NCBI RefSeq assembly: GCF_014201505.1
Contig: NZ_JACHEO010000005.1
Coordinates: forward strand, 99,045-163,044
Direction: 5' to 3'
DNA length: 64,000 bases
Source: Desulfoprunum benzoelyticum
GTDB taxonomy: Bacteria; Desulfobacterota; Desulfobulbia; Desulfobulbales; Desulfocapsaceae
The translations under genes and the position numbers were made by a program. Numbering within the stretch: position 1 is the stretch's first letter; each line of letters opens with the position of its first letter. Shown piece by piece: positions 45,277 through 55,046 of the stretch. The notes under the pieces are model-generated. The model was not told the origin of the DNA. It ran no database searches and saw nothing but the letters and a program-made list of their open reading frames with translations.

Positions 45277-45804
45277 CTACTTGCCCATGCTTTTGTTCAA
45301 CTCCTTGATGATGATATCACTGATATCGATCGCCGGGTTGTGATAAATTACACCGTTTTTGCTATCGAGAATGGCGGTATACCCGTTTTTCTCGCCATAT
45401 TTCACAACTACACCCTCGAGGGCCTTCAGAATCGGCTCCAACTCCTTGTCCTGAAGCTGTTTCAGCTCGAAACGCGCATCCTCGGTTTTGGCCTGCAGTT
45501 CGCGCTTCATCTTCTGGAAATCACGAATTTTTGCCGACTTCGTCTCTTCGCTCCAGGCTGAGCTTTTCTTCTCTATTTCCTTCTGGAGGGCTACCAGGGT
45601 GTCTTCCTCGCCTTTGAACCTCCCCTGCAGTTCCTTCATTTTCTGATCGAAACGGACCTTTCCGGTTTTCCCCGCTTCGCACTGGACGATAATTTTCTGT
45701 ACGTTCATGACACCGATCTTCATCTCGGCGGCCTGAACACCGTCAGCGAAATATCCAGTGAGCATGAAGAACATGCTGACGATCAACAACTTTTTCAACA
45801 CCAT
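45277..45804 (-). CDS. skp: OmpH/Skp-family periplasmic chaperone
   Basis: 175 residues from the ATG at 45804; a GTG four codons earlier is in frame, but GGAGAAGG fits the ATG. A signal peptide (about 1-25) is followed by MKIGVMNVQKII, a long charged helical region about 45-130 (the Skp tentacles) and a small C-terminal beta part (EKNGYTAILDSKNGVIYHNP). Skp holds unfolded outer-membrane proteins. The usual bamA/lpxD neighbours are absent; pal lies upstream instead. Confidence 0.9.
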   Translation of the reverse strand: MVLKKLLIVSMFFMLTGYFADGVQAAEMKIGVMNVQKIIVQCEAGKTGKVRFDQKMKELQGRFKGEEDTLVALQKEIEKKSSAWSEETKSAKIRDFQKMKRELQAKTEDARFELKQLQDKELEPILKALEGVVVKYGEKNGYTAILDSKNGVIYHNPAIDISDIIIKELNKSMGK

Positions 45805-45861
45805 TGCCTTCTCCACAATCAGATTGACCTCTCAGCCTGGACCGCTGTTAAGCGTTGTCAG

Positions 45862-46362
45862 TTATTCAACGATGACAAAATCGTCACGCCGGTTCTGAGC
45901 CCAGGACATCTCATCCTCGCCGTGCAGCAGGAGACGCTCTTCACCGTAGCTGACGGTGGTCAGCTTTGCTTCCGCAACGCCGAGATCGAGGAGAGCCTTT
46001 TTGGCGCTCATGGCACGTCTCTCACCAAGGGCCATGTTGTACTCGTTGGTGCCGCGCGGATCGCAGTTACCTTCGATACGGACGTTGACGGTGCCCTTGT
46101 TGATGAAATCGGCATTCAGCTGAATGCGGGATGTCTGGTCGGCCCGGATGGCAGACTCATCAAAATCAAAGTAGACTGGCAGCATACCCTCAGAGGTGCG
46201 ACCCTCGGAGATGCCGGTGCCCTTGGAGTCGAGCGACTCTTCCGGAGCAGCGGCATCCGTCTTCATCGCTGCATCCGTGTCAGCTTTCTTACCGCAACCT
46301 GTCAGTGCCAGTACAGACACGCACAGCAATGCGGGCACTACGACCTGTAATCTCTTCATCAT
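45862..46362 (-). CDS. pal: Peptidoglycan-associated lipoprotein Pal
   Basis: 166 residues from the ATG at 46362, which has a perfect AGGAGG 7 nt upstream; the open frame continues to a GTG at 46467 without support. The lipobox VLALTGC places lipidation at the Cys. The OmpA-type domain shows VYFDFDESAIRADQ, EGNCDPRGTNEYNMALGERRA and the peptidoglycan-binding Asp/Arg pair. In many Gram-negatives Pal joins the outer membrane to peptidoglycan with TolAQRB; tol genes are not in the window. Confidence 0.95.
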   Translation of the reverse strand: MMKRLQVVVPALLCVSVLALTGCGKKADTDAAMKTDAAAPEESLDSKGTGISEGRTSEGMLPVYFDFDESAIRADQTSRIQLNADFINKGTVNVRIEGNCDPRGTNEYNMALGERRAMSAKKALLDLGVAEAKLTTVSYGEERLLLHGEDEMSWAQNRRDDFVIVE

Positions 46363-46419
46363 GACGAAACCTCCTAAGTTCGATATGATAGTGGATAAAA
46401 AATGGCGGACAGTCCGAAT

Positions 46420-46453
46420 AAAAAAACCCCTCCAGTGCACACCACTGGCAAGG
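46420..46453 (-). terminator. Terminator-like hairpin inside the pal leader
   Basis: On the minus strand CCTTGCCAGTG pairs with CACTGGAGGGG (11 bp with one G-A mismatch and G-U pairs, loop GTGTG) and is followed at once by TTTTTTT. It lies between the predicted pal promoter and the pal ribosome binding site. It could be an attenuator. On the plus strand the same stem is followed, less closely, by TTTTTTT. Confidence 0.6.
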
Positions 46454-46475
46454 CCCATTTTTTTCACTAATGCGC

Positions 46476-46505
46476 TATATACAAAGGATGCTCTTCAAAA
46501 TTCAA
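46476..46505 (-). promoter_or_regulatory. Candidate pal promoter
   Basis: On the minus strand TTGAAT (46505-46500), an 18-bp spacer, then TATATA (46481-46476). The transcript would start near 46469 and run into the hairpin at 46420-46453 before reaching pal. Confidence 0.45.
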
Positions 46506-46668
46506 GCACAATCTACAGTGTCCGAACGACCCGATCGAAAAAAACAGCTGTACTTCTCATTCCTCTGTCATACTATTACCGGGCGCATCTGGATGTCAAA
46601 CGCTATGTTCCAATTTGTCACCGGGTTTTGACCCACTCTCGTAATTTTCATGAGCACAATAGGACACC

Positions 46669-48873
46669 ATGAACTCGACACGACCCATCGCTACCGATCA
46701 GCTGAAAAAAGAAATGCTCGCCACCAGCCCGATCGGTACATTTTTCGGAATCAGCCAGAGAACATTCGACCATGTCTGGGGCCAACTCACCGATCCGGCC
46801 GGCAATTCCGTCGTTTATATCTCCATGGAAATCGGAGCCGACCCGGATGTCTACAGCCCCATCCGCGCTAGACTGGCGAATATCACAGACAGCCATCAGA
46901 TCACCGATAGCCGATTGCTCGATTTTTACAACACATTCGTCCATGGTCCGCAAAAGATCCCCACCTACAGTGGCGGCCTCGGCATCCTCGCCGGCGATAC
47001 GCTGAAGAGTTACGCCGACTGTCACCTGCCGGTGATTGCCGTCAGTCTGCTGTATCGCCAAGGCTATTTCGCCCAATACGTCGATTCTCAACTGGGCCAG
47101 ATCTCGCAGACCGTCGACTGGCACCCGGAGTCGACCCCGGGACTCTACCTGCTGCAGAATCCCGACAACCCTGAGATGCCGCTGCAGATTGAAGTCCCCT
47201 TTCTCAACGAATATGGTCAGGAGACCGTTGCGACCGCCCAGGTGTGGATGAAAATGGAGGTCAGCTGCGATCTCGATTTTTTTGTCCCGGAAATCCTTCT
47301 TGATTTTTATCGTTCCGAAACCCCGAGCCTGATCCGCAACGCCGCATCGCAGCTTTACAACGCCGAATCTTCGATGATCAAGGCGATGCAGCGCCGCATG
47401 CTCGGAATCGGGATCATGCCGGCCCTGCGGGCGCTCGGGGTTACTTCGAAGACCTTCCACCTCAACGAACAGCATGGTGTTGTCGTTGCCATACAACTCA
47501 TCGTCGACGAATTGACCAATATCCTGCAGCACCCGCAAATAGAACTGGCGAGCGACGAGCAGGTCTTCGAGGCGGCCAGGATCGTATCGCAACGACTCGT
47601 CTACACGATCCATACTCCCGTGAAGGCCGGCCACGATCGCTTCAACAAATCGCTGTATGCCGGTATCAGTGAAAAATCCTGCCAGCGTATTCTCGATCTG
47701 CTCGCCCATGACGAGGACAGTCCGCATTCGTACAATTTCACCCAATTGGCCATGCATGTCAATCGTTCGGCCAATAGCGTCAGTCGGTTGCACCGCGACG
47801 TCACCTGCCGGCAATTCCCGCAATTCGCCGGCAAGATTTCGGCAATCACCAACGGTGTCCATCACCTGACCTGGATAAGCGACGAACGGGCAAAGGTTTT
47901 TGATGCCACACCGCTGCTCTCCGGCTGGCGCCACAACCCCGGGGTGTTTGCCCGGGCAGCGGAGATCATCGACGACACCGATTTCAGGGAGAGACTGAGT
48001 TCGGCCTGGGAGGCCGACTCAAAGACCCTTATCGACGCTGTCAACCGAATGTTGATCCTCCATCGCACCCAGATGAGCATGACCTGGATCGACCCCCCGA
48101 ATTACCTCTCGACTCGTGTTGACGCCGACAGCAGCCTGAAACCGGAAGTCTTCACCGTCGGCTTTGCCCGTCGGTTCTCGACCTACAAGCGTGCTGATCT
48201 GATCTTCAACGATATCGAACAGCTCTGCCGGATCTCGGTCGACAACAACTGGCCGATCAATTTTCTGTTCGCCGGCAAGGCCCATCCGGCCGACGAACCG
48301 GGCAAGACCGTCATCAAGAATCTGCTCAACCACCAGGAAGAACTGTACCGCAAGAGCGGCGGGCTGGTGAATCTCGTGTTCATCCCCAATTACGACATGC
48401 ACATCGCCAGAAAACTGGTAGCCGGGGTGCATTGCTGGCTCAACAGCCCCAAAAGACCACTCGAGGCATCGGGGACCAGCGGCATGAAGGCGGCGATGAA
48501 CGGCGTCCCCAATGTGTCGATCATGGATGGGTGGTGGGTGGAAGGATACCACGACGGCGCCACCGGCTGGAAATTCGGCCACGAAGGCCCGATTGACAAC
48601 GCCAGCCTCTCCGAATCCCGGGAAGAACTCCTCTACTTCGAAGACTCGACCTCATTTTATTCGCTGCTGCCATTGATTCTCAGTGCCTTTTATGACAACA
48701 ATAGATCAAAGGTTTTTCTCGACAAGGGCATCAACAACCTGCTGCTCAACATTCCCATTTTCAATACGCACAGGATGGCGGCGGAATACCTGCAGCGATA
48801 TGATCTGAAGCTGCCTGTCGATCAGGCCCTGGAAATGAAGCACTTCGCCCAACTTTACAGTAGTGATATTTAG
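46669..48873 (+). CDS. glgP: Alpha-glucan (glycogen) phosphorylase
   Basis: 734 residues, of the shorter phosphorylase group. Conserved pieces: YISMEIG and IPTYSGGLGILAGDTLKS at the N-terminus, TFHLNEQHG (in place of the HMNEGH form), GFARRFSTYKRADL, FAGKAHPADEPGK and the PLP-lysine site EASGTSGMKAAMNG. It releases glucose-1-phosphate from stored glucan. Two further genes follow on the same strand, the last pair overlapping. Confidence 0.93.
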   Translation: MNSTRPIATDQLKKEMLATSPIGTFFGISQRTFDHVWGQLTDPAGNSVVYISMEIGADPDVYSPIRARLANITDSHQITDSRLLDFYNTFVHGPQKIPTYSGGLGILAGDTLKSYADCHLPVIAVSLLYRQGYFAQYVDSQLGQISQTVDWHPESTPGLYLLQNPDNPEMPLQIEVPFLNEYGQETVATAQVWMKMEVSCDLDFFVPEILLDFYRSETPSLIRNAASQLYNAESSMIKAMQRRMLGIGIMPALRALGVTSKTFHLNEQHGVVVAIQLIVDELTNILQHPQIELASDEQVFEAARIVSQRLVYTIHTPVKAGHDRFNKSLYAGISEKSCQRILDLLAHDEDSPHSYNFTQLAMHVNRSANSVSRLHRDVTCRQFPQFAGKISAITNGVHHLTWISDERAKVFDATPLLSGWRHNPGVFARAAEIIDDTDFRERLSSAWEADSKTLIDAVNRMLILHRTQMSMTWIDPPNYLSTRVDADSSLKPEVFTVGFARRFSTYKRADLIFNDIEQLCRISVDNNWPINFLFAGKAHPADEPGKTVIKNLLNHQEELYRKSGGLVNLVFIPNYDMHIARKLVAGVHCWLNSPKRPLEASGTSGMKAAMNGVPNVSIMDGWWVEGYHDGATGWKFGHEGPIDNASLSESREELLYFEDSTSFYSLLPLILSAFYDNNRSKVFLDKGINNLLLNIPIFNTHRMAAEYLQRYDLKLPVDQALEMKHFAQLYSSDI

Positions 48874-48965
48874 CTTTTCAGTTTATATAAAACGGTTTAC
48901 CCATCGGCATCAACGCCTGATCCATCCCGGTCCCGGCCGGAAAACATACAATTCTGGAGACGTTC

Positions 48966-49391
48966 ATGGCCAAAGCCCATATCAGTTCCACCCGAGCAAC
49001 CGACAAGACCATACGTGCAATAGACCGCAAGAGAGAACAGGAACGGCGGAAAATGTTCCATCAGGCCAAGGATAACGCCGAACCCCTGGCCGCCAAGCTG
49101 GTGCAACGGCTCCTCGACCGGGAGATCATTGAAACCTCGTCGATCCAGCGCATTCGTGAAAATCTCGAGGAGCAGCTCAAACAACTGGGCTATATCGATG
49201 AATTCGAACTGCAGATGAAGGTCGCGCCGATCAGGACCATTGCCCAGGACCCGAATATCGTCAGTCTGTATATCACCCAGTACATTGTCGAAGATCTTAT
49301 CAATCACCCGGACATCCAGGATGTATTCGGCGATGACCTCGATATTTACCTTGCCGTCGATTCCGTTTTCAGGGTGCTCCGCTCCTCGTGA
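48966..49391 (+). CDS. Conserved-looking hypothetical protein
   Basis: 141 residues, no recognised family. The N-terminal third is basic and helical (RAIDRKREQERRKMFHQAK), then charged helices around LVQRLLDREII and ENLEEQLKQLG, and an acidic C-terminal part (HPDIQDVFGDDLDIYLAVD). No signal peptide or membrane segment. It is between glgP and a radical SAM gene, whose GTG start overlaps its stop, so it probably works with the latter. Confidence 0.7.
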   Translation: MAKAHISSTRATDKTIRAIDRKREQERRKMFHQAKDNAEPLAAKLVQRLLDREIIETSSIQRIRENLEEQLKQLGYIDEFELQMKVAPIRTIAQDPNIVSLYITQYIVEDLINHPDIQDVFGDDLDIYLAVDSVFRVLRSS

Positions 49392-50707
49392 TCCACCCTG
49401 ATTCCATCCCCTCTCTGGTCTTTGCCGACAGCCAAGGCTCCATTATAGATTATCCACCGCTGAACATGGCCGGCATGAGCAACGGCCATTTTGTCATCCC
49501 CGAACGTACCGATCTCATCCCCCTGCCGAAAGGAAGCGAACTGTTCGTGCTCCCGGGCCGCCTACCGGTCGCATCCGACCCCGTGACGTCGGAACCGCTG
49601 CTGCTGGAGGACGATCCATTCGAACCCGGCAAACCGATCCAGGCGGTGGCAGCCTTCTTGGCCCCGGCCCACACCTCGATTCTTACCGCCGCCTTCCAGA
49701 CCGCCGACAATGCGACGACACTCCCTCTCTTCGCCTACACCGCCGTCGGATGGTACAAGGGACGCTTCTGGGTTGCCGCCTTTCGCAGCGATCCCGACAA
49801 ACGGCAGGACAGCGATCAGTTCACCCAGTCCACCGTCGCCACCAGGACTCGGCGAAAACTGAAACAGTATCCGGATAACCGGCTGATCCAGCATCTGGGC
49901 AAATGCTGCCTGGTCTACGGCTGCCCCGCCGCCCGCAACTATTTCCTCGGCCGCTGGGAGGCCCCGATCCCGACCTCGCCATCCTGCAACGCCCGCTGTG
50001 TCGGCTGCATATCATTGCAATCATCGGGGTGCTGCCCATCGACCCAGGACAGGATCACCTTCGTCCCCTCGCCGAAAGAGATCAGCATGATGGCGATCGA
50101 TCACCTCAACCAGGCCCCGAAACCCATCGTCAGTTTCGGCCAGGGATGCGAGGGGGAGCCCCTGCTCCAGGCCGACACCATTGCTGAGGCAATCCGGCTG
50201 ATCAGGCAGGAAACGAGCAAGGGAACGATCAATCTCAACTCGAATTCCAGCCTGCCGCAGGCCCTGGAAAAACTGGTCGACGCCGGACTCGACAGCCTTC
50301 GGGTCAGCCTGAATTCGGCTCAGGAACACTACTACACCAGATATTACCGGCCAAACGGCTATGCCTTTACCGATGTACAGAGTTCAATCCGCCTGATGAA
50401 GAACGCTGGTCGCTTTGTCTCGCTGAATTACTTCATCCTTCCCGGCCTGAGTGATTCCGTGCCGGAATTTGAAGCCCTGTGCACCCTTATCGCCTCCTGC
50501 CGCCCTGACATGATCCAGTTGCGCAATCTCAATATGGACCCGGAATGGTACCTCAGGACCATCGGCCTTCCACCCTCCGAAACGGCTATGGGCTTACACT
50601 CCTGGCTCAAGGCACTGAAAAAGGAATTTCCCGGCCTCAGATTCGGATATTTCAACCCTTTCCTGGCCACGGCAGAGTCAGGCCTCACTGGCGGCAACCG
50701 CCGCTGA
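49388..50707 (+). CDS. Radical SAM protein with unknown N-terminal domain
   Basis: 439 residues from a GTG overlapping the previous stop. The iron-sulfur motif is C200-x3-C204-x2-C207 (CNARCVGC), followed by further cysteines (SSGCCPS). The usual radical SAM landmarks follow: FGQGCEGEPLL, NSNSSLPQALEKLVDAGLDSLRVSLNSA and a C-terminal lobe. The N-terminal 195 residues are a separate domain without a family I recognise; it contains paired cysteines at 173-174 and 179 (GKCCLVYGCP). Substrate unknown. Confidence 0.82.
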   Translation: MIHPDSIPSLVFADSQGSIIDYPPLNMAGMSNGHFVIPERTDLIPLPKGSELFVLPGRLPVASDPVTSEPLLLEDDPFEPGKPIQAVAAFLAPAHTSILTAAFQTADNATTLPLFAYTAVGWYKGRFWVAAFRSDPDKRQDSDQFTQSTVATRTRRKLKQYPDNRLIQHLGKCCLVYGCPAARNYFLGRWEAPIPTSPSCNARCVGCISLQSSGCCPSTQDRITFVPSPKEISMMAIDHLNQAPKPIVSFGQGCEGEPLLQADTIAEAIRLIRQETSKGTINLNSNSSLPQALEKLVDAGLDSLRVSLNSAQEHYYTRYYRPNGYAFTDVQSSIRLMKNAGRFVSLNYFILPGLSDSVPEFEALCTLIASCRPDMIQLRNLNMDPEWYLRTIGLPPSETAMGLHSWLKALKKEFPGLRFGYFNPFLATAESGLTGGNRR

Positions 50708-50764
50708 AAACCGTGGCGTATTCAGCTGGATAGAGATTGAAGTCCACCAGCGGGCTGCAGTTTA

Positions 50765-50793
50765 TTGTTGAATTATTGCTGATATGGGATAAT
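50765..50793 (+). promoter_or_regulatory. Promoter of the Fur-family gene
   Basis: TTGTTG at 50765-50770, a 17-bp spacer and GATAAT at 50788-50793. The element overlaps an inverted repeat ATTAT/ATAAT (50772-50776 and 50789-50793), which could be a binding site for the regulator itself. Confidence 0.5.
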
Positions 50794-50849
50794 ATGCCAA
50801 GTAATAAGATTTATCATTTTCCTTCAGCCATCTACCACTCGAAACGACC

Positions 50850-51266
50850 ATGGACCAACTTCCCAGCATGCGGTTGACGACCCAGAGACAGATAATCCTC
50901 GAGGAACTCGCCAAAGTCACATCCCATCCGACGGCAAATGAGGTGTACGATATGGTGCGCAAGCGGCTGCCCCGGATCGGCTTGGGGACCGTCTACAGAA
51001 ATCTGGAATTGATGGCCGACAGCGGCGTCATCCTCAAGTTGGAGGTTGGCGGAACCCAGAAACGTTTCGATGCCACCGTTTACCCGCACTATCATATCCG
51101 CTGTTCACAATGCGGCAAGGTCGATGATATCAATATCCCGGTCCAACCCCATATCAACGATGCCGCTGCCGTTGCCAGCAGCTATGAAGTGATCGGGCAC
51201 CATATTGAATTTACGGGAGTTTGCAGTGATTGCCAGCGCCACTTGAAGGATCCGTCCCTCAACTGA
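50850..51266 (+). CDS. Fur/PerR-family transcriptional regulator
   Basis: 138 residues (a second ATG at 50868 is possible). The winged helix has TQRQIILEELAKVTSHPTANEVYDMVR (about 11-37) and GLGTVYRNLELMADSGVI. The metal sites show YPHYHIRCSQCGKVDD with C85 and C88, and C125/C128, a Cys4 structural zinc site as in PerR and many Fur proteins. PerR versus Fur cannot be fixed by eye. A bidirectional terminator follows. Confidence 0.93.
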   Translation: MDQLPSMRLTTQRQIILEELAKVTSHPTANEVYDMVRKRLPRIGLGTVYRNLELMADSGVILKLEVGGTQKRFDATVYPHYHIRCSQCGKVDDINIPVQPHINDAAAVASSYEVIGHHIEFTGVCSDCQRHLKDPSLN

Positions 51267-51323
51267 GGAGAAGGTTCCCGGAAGATCCCGGGCCGGCATC
51301 CATTTCATTGAATCTCCACAAAA

Positions 51324-51356
51324 AAAGGGTGGGAGGCGTCAAGCCTCTCACCCTTT
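51324..51356 (+). terminator. Bidirectional terminator between fur and tyrS
   Basis: A 14-bp stem AAAGGGTGGGAGGC / GCCTCTCACCCTTT (one G-U) with loop GTCAA, flanked by A-run on the left and TATATTTTG on the right. It serves the converging genes on both strands. Confidence 0.88.
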
Positions 51357-51380
51357 ATATTTTGTGCCGATCAACTTGGT

Positions 51381-52592
51381 TCAGGAAAAGAAAACCCGGC
51401 AGAACCGTCGTTTCCCCACTTTCACCAGGATCTTGCCTGCAGCCTGGACTTTGAGCCCTTGCTCGCCGACCCTTTCGCCATCAAGGCTGACGGCGCCCTG
51501 TTGAATCATCCGTCGGCCATCCGAAGTCGAGGTTACCAGACCGGCATCGACGAGAAGCTGCGGCACCCAGATGTCACCATTCGCCGCCAGCCGAACCTCG
51601 GGGATGACATCGGGTAGCCCTCCTTTCTGGAAGACTTTTTCAAAATTCTCTTCCGCCGTCAGGGCCGCCGCCGGAGAATGGAATCGAGCCGTCAGCTCAC
51701 GGGCGAGCTGTTTCTTTATCTCCTTAGGATGAGCTTCGCCGCTGGCAACCTTCGCTTTCAGGGCGACGATCTCCGCCCGGCTCAGATCGCTGAGCAGATC
51801 GTAATACCGGAACATCAGTACGTCGGAAATCGACAGGACCTTGCCGTAGATGCTGTCGGCAGACTCGGTGATACCGATATAGTTGCCAAGGGATTTACTC
51901 ATCTTATTGACACCGTCGAGACCTTCAAGCAACGGCAGAGTCAGGACCACCTGCGGCTCCTGCCCTCGTGACCGCTGCAGGTCCCTGCCCATCAGGACGT
52001 TGAACAGCTGGTCGGTTCCTCCCAGTTCGACATCGGCCTGCAACGCCACCGAATCATAGCCCTGGATCAGCGGATACAGAAATTCATGGATCGAGATCGG
52101 CATGCCGGTCTCAAATCGGGTCCGGAAATCCTCGCGCTCGAACATCCGCGCCACGGTCAACTCCGAGGCCAGCCGGATCATGTCATAGGAGTCGAGCTTG
52201 CCGAGCCAGGTGCTGTTGAACACGACCTGGGTTCTTTCGGGATCGAGGATCTTGAACACCTGCTCCTTATAGCTTTCGGCGTTTGCGGCGACCTGCTCGA
52301 CAGTCAGGGCCTTTCTGGTCTCCGATTTACCGGTCGGGTCACCGATCATCCCGGTAAAATCACCGATCAGAAAATAGATATCATGACCAAGATCCTGAAA
52401 ATGCTTCAGCTTCTGCAGTAAAACCGTATGACCGAGATGCAGGTCCGGGGCCGTTGGATCAAAACCGGCCTTGATTTTCAAAGGGATCCCGGTCTGCGCC
52501 GATTTTTCGAGTTTTTTGACGAGTTCCTCGCGAGAGATGCAGTCGACGACCCCCCGCTCAATCAAGGCAATCTGTTCATCTATAGAAGGCAT
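51381..52592 (-). CDS. tyrS: Tyrosyl-tRNA synthetase
   Basis: 403 residues from the ATG at 52592, giving [14 protein letters not shown]. The open frame extends 13 codons farther, up to the rny stop. The class I signatures are [15 protein letters not shown] (HIGH-type) and [12 protein letters not shown] (KMSKS). A C-terminal S4-type RNA-binding domain ([21 protein letters not shown]) completes the enzyme. It charges tRNA-Tyr. It lies right behind rny on the same strand. Confidence 0.96.
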   Translation of the reverse strand: MPSIDEQIALIERGVVDCISREELVKKLEKSAQTGIPLKIKAGFDPTAPDLHLGHTVLLQKLKHFQDLGHDIYFLIGDFTGMIGDPTGKSETRKALTVEQVAANAESYKEQVFKILDPERTQVVFNSTWLGKLDSYDMIRLASELTVARMFEREDFRTRFETGMPISIHEFLYPLIQGYDSVALQADVELGGTDQLFNVLMGRDLQRSRGQEPQVVLTLPLLEGLDGVNKMSKSLGNYIGITESADSIYGKVLSISDVLMFRYYDLLSDLSRAEIVALKAKVASGEAHPKEIKKQLARELTARFHSPAAALTAEENFEKVFQKGGLPDVIPEVRLAANGDIWVPQLLVDAGLVTSTSDGRRMIQQGAVSLDGERVGEQGLKVQAAGKILVKVGKRRFCRVFFS

Positions 52593-52631
52593 AAGGCAAA
52601 CCGCATCCTTTCCTGTAGTTGAGAATATCAA

Positions 52632-54197
52632 TTAGCGGGCGTACTCGACGGCCCGCGTCTCCCGGATCACCGTCACCCGGATTTGTCCCGGGTAGGTCAG
52701 CTGCGTCTCGATCGCCTTGGCGATATCCTGGCACAGGAGCATGGCGTCACTGTCCTTGATCTTTTTCGAATCAACGATAATCCGCAGATCCCGTCCGGCC
52801 TGGATGGCATAGGATTTTTCTACGCCGTTGAAGCCATTGGCAATGTTTTCGAGGTCCTCCAGACGCTTGACATAGCTCTGAAGCATCTCCTTCCGGGCGC
52901 CGGGACGGGCGCCGGACAGGGCGTCGGCCGATTGGACGAGGATGTCGAGGACACTCTGCGGCGGCAGGTCTTCGTGGTGAGCGCCGATGGCATAGACCAC
53001 CTCTTCCGGCTCCCCGTATTTTTTGGCAAGGTCACGGCCGATAATCGCATGCGATCCTTCGACTTCATGATCGACGGCCTTGCCGATATCGTGCAGCAGA
53101 CCGGCCCGTTTCGCCATCTTCACATCGAGGCCGAGTTCCGCCGCCATAATCCCACAGAGGAAGGCGACTTCGAGGGAATGCTGGAGCACATTCTGGCCAT
53201 AGCTCGTCCGATACTTCAGACGCCCGAGGATATTGATGAGTTCAACATGGACCCCGTGGGCGCCGACATCGAAGGTCGCCTGCTCACCCGCCTCACGGAT
53301 GGTGATTTCGAGTTCCTTGGTGACCTTGGCGACGACCTCTTCGATCCGGCCGGGGTGGATGCGCCCGTCACTGATCAACTGCAGCAGCGCCAGGCGGGCG
53401 ATTTCCCGCCGCACCGGATTGAAACCGGAAAGAATAACCGCCTCGGGGGTGTCATCGATGATGATATCGATTCCGGTGGCCGCCTCGATCGCCCTGATAT
53501 TGCGGCCTTCCCGACCGATGATCCGCCCCTTCATCTCGTCGTTGGGCAGAGGCACCATCGACACCGTCTTGTCGGCAACATAATCGCCTGCATACCTGGA
53601 GATGGCCAGGGCGAGGATGTTTTTCCCCTTCCGGTCGGCCTCCATCTTCATTTCGTTCTCGATCTTGGCCAATCGCTTGGCGGCATCCATCCGGGCCTCG
53701 CTTTCCAGCGAGTCCATCAGCATCTTTTTCGCCTCCTCCTGGCTGATTCCGGCAATTCTCGCCATCTCGTACCGCTGCTTATCGACCAGCTGATCGATAT
53801 CCTTGAGTTTGGACTCTATTTGAGCCTCCTGCTGCCGCAGCTTCTTTTCACCGGCTAACAGTTCGGCATGCTTGGCGTCATAGCCTTCCCACTCGTGCTT
53901 CAATGCCTCGCGTTTCTTGTTGAGCTGCCGCATCTCGTCCTTCAGCTCATCCCGCTCGGCCTTGAGTTCCTGCTCCAGCGCCTGTTTGACCTGGTAGGCC
54001 TCTTCCTTGCTCTGGAGCAGGGCCTCTTTTTTCAGCTGTTCCGCCTCGACAATGGCATTTTCGATGATCTGTTTACTCTGGGCCCTGATATTGCTCTGGT
54101 GCCCTTCGACAAAGCGCTTTCGCAAAAAGATTCCTGCAACGAGACCGGCAGCGATACCAAGACAGACAAAGACAATGGGGTGATAGAGTATACCCAT
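52632..54197 (-). CDS. rny: Ribonuclease Y
   Basis: 521 residues from the ATG at 54197, matching the usual 520. An N-terminal membrane helix (about 5-22) anchors it. A long coiled coil (about 30-200) is followed by a KH domain ([28 protein letters not shown]) and an HD domain ([21 protein letters not shown]) with the metal ligands. It is an endoribonuclease starting mRNA decay. The open frame extends 19 codons upstream but the extra part is not typical. Confidence 0.96.
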   Translation of the reverse strand: MGILYHPIVFVCLGIAAGLVAGIFLRKRFVEGHQSNIRAQSKQIIENAIVEAEQLKKEALLQSKEEAYQVKQALEQELKAERDELKDEMRQLNKKREALKHEWEGYDAKHAELLAGEKKLRQQEAQIESKLKDIDQLVDKQRYEMARIAGISQEEAKKMLMDSLESEARMDAAKRLAKIENEMKMEADRKGKNILALAISRYAGDYVADKTVSMVPLPNDEMKGRIIGREGRNIRAIEAATGIDIIIDDTPEAVILSGFNPVRREIARLALLQLISDGRIHPGRIEEVVAKVTKELEITIREAGEQATFDVGAHGVHVELINILGRLKYRTSYGQNVLQHSLEVAFLCGIMAAELGLDVKMAKRAGLLHDIGKAVDHEVEGSHAIIGRDLAKKYGEPEEVVYAIGAHHEDLPPQSVLDILVQSADALSGARPGARKEMLQSYVKRLEDLENIANGFNGVEKSYAIQAGRDLRIIVDSKKIKDSDAMLLCQDIAKAIETQLTYPGQIRVTVIRETRAVEYAR

Positions 54198-54811
54198 GGA
54201 AATACGATCCTTTATTGGGGACCGGCGTGACGGGGAGGGAGAAAACGGGGACAACCAGATAAGAAAAAAATCAAGGAAGAGAGGGGGGACGATCAGGCGG
54301 ACGTCAAGATACCTGCAATCCGTTCAGCTCGTTTGCAGCCCGGAATGAAAAATATCAAAATCGCAGCTCTTCTTCAGCCATAACGATCAATCGGTATCGA
54401 TGCAGAACCATCGACAACCCGATCCGGCAAGGCCTCAAAAGGGTGACGAATCCTTTTGACCGCATCACAGGATGTCCCACTTCAGATTATCATCAAACCT
54501 GCATGGGAGGGATCATGCAACAAACCCATGCCCAAATGTAATCTCAAGGAAATCATGTGAACATGTGACAGTTCCCTAACTCAACATCCCACACACGGGA
54601 TGTCACTTTCATGCGCCATGTTCTCGATCCGGCACACGAGAAGATATTGTATAAAAAGCAACTCTGCTTCCTGATTTCAGTTGAGCCCGCTTTCCGGCGT
54701 TCCCGCCGCCAATCATTGTTTTCTGGAGCAAACGCGTCACCGGCGGAGAAGCCCGATAGACCACCGCATGGATCCAGAATATATTCAAACAGGACGTTCT
54801 ATCCTGATGGA
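54198..54811. other. Gap between rny and the 6S RNA gene
   Basis: About 610 bp with no supportable protein gene. It holds a perfect 7-bp hairpin (ACATCCC-ACACAC-GGGATGT, 54584-54603) and, on the minus strand, a short stem AAGCA/TGCTT followed by TTTAT (about 54647-54664) that could end a transcript running from the 6S side. A weak hairpin CAGGA/TCCTG lies just past the 6S end (about 54790-54806). No promoter for rny stands out. Confidence 0.45.
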
Positions 54812-54992
54812 AATGATTTCCCCACACTGCCGTGTCTGCGAGACAGTTAAACCTAATAAATTAGGTGGGCAGCTTCGTGCCAGCTTCAGGAAATTCGCGA
54901 ACGATTTTCCATCATCTACCAGTGGAAGTACCCTTTTAATGACAGTTGGCTCAACACACACCACAGATCACCAACAGCGCAGGGAAATACCT
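54812..54992 (-). ncRNA. ssrS: 6S RNA
   Basis: Read on the minus strand, ATTTCCCTGCGCTG (54988-54975) pairs along its whole length with CAGTGTGGGGAAAT (54829-54816), using three G-U pairs. This closes a fold of about 173 nt. TGAGCC followed by A-rich sequence and TCAT comes about 36 nt from the 5' end, as in E. coli 6S. Near the 3' side a hairpin ACCTAA-TTTA-TTAGGT followed by TTAAC matches the place of the E. coli ACCTTGAACC-type hairpin. Position directly after zapA is the classic ssrS location. 6S RNA mimics an open promoter and sequesters sigma70 RNA polymerase. Ends are approximate. Confidence 0.8.
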
Positions 54993-55046
54993 AACTACCG
55001 TGTCTTCAAGACACGAAACCAGATGAAAATTTCAATACTGCTCAGA

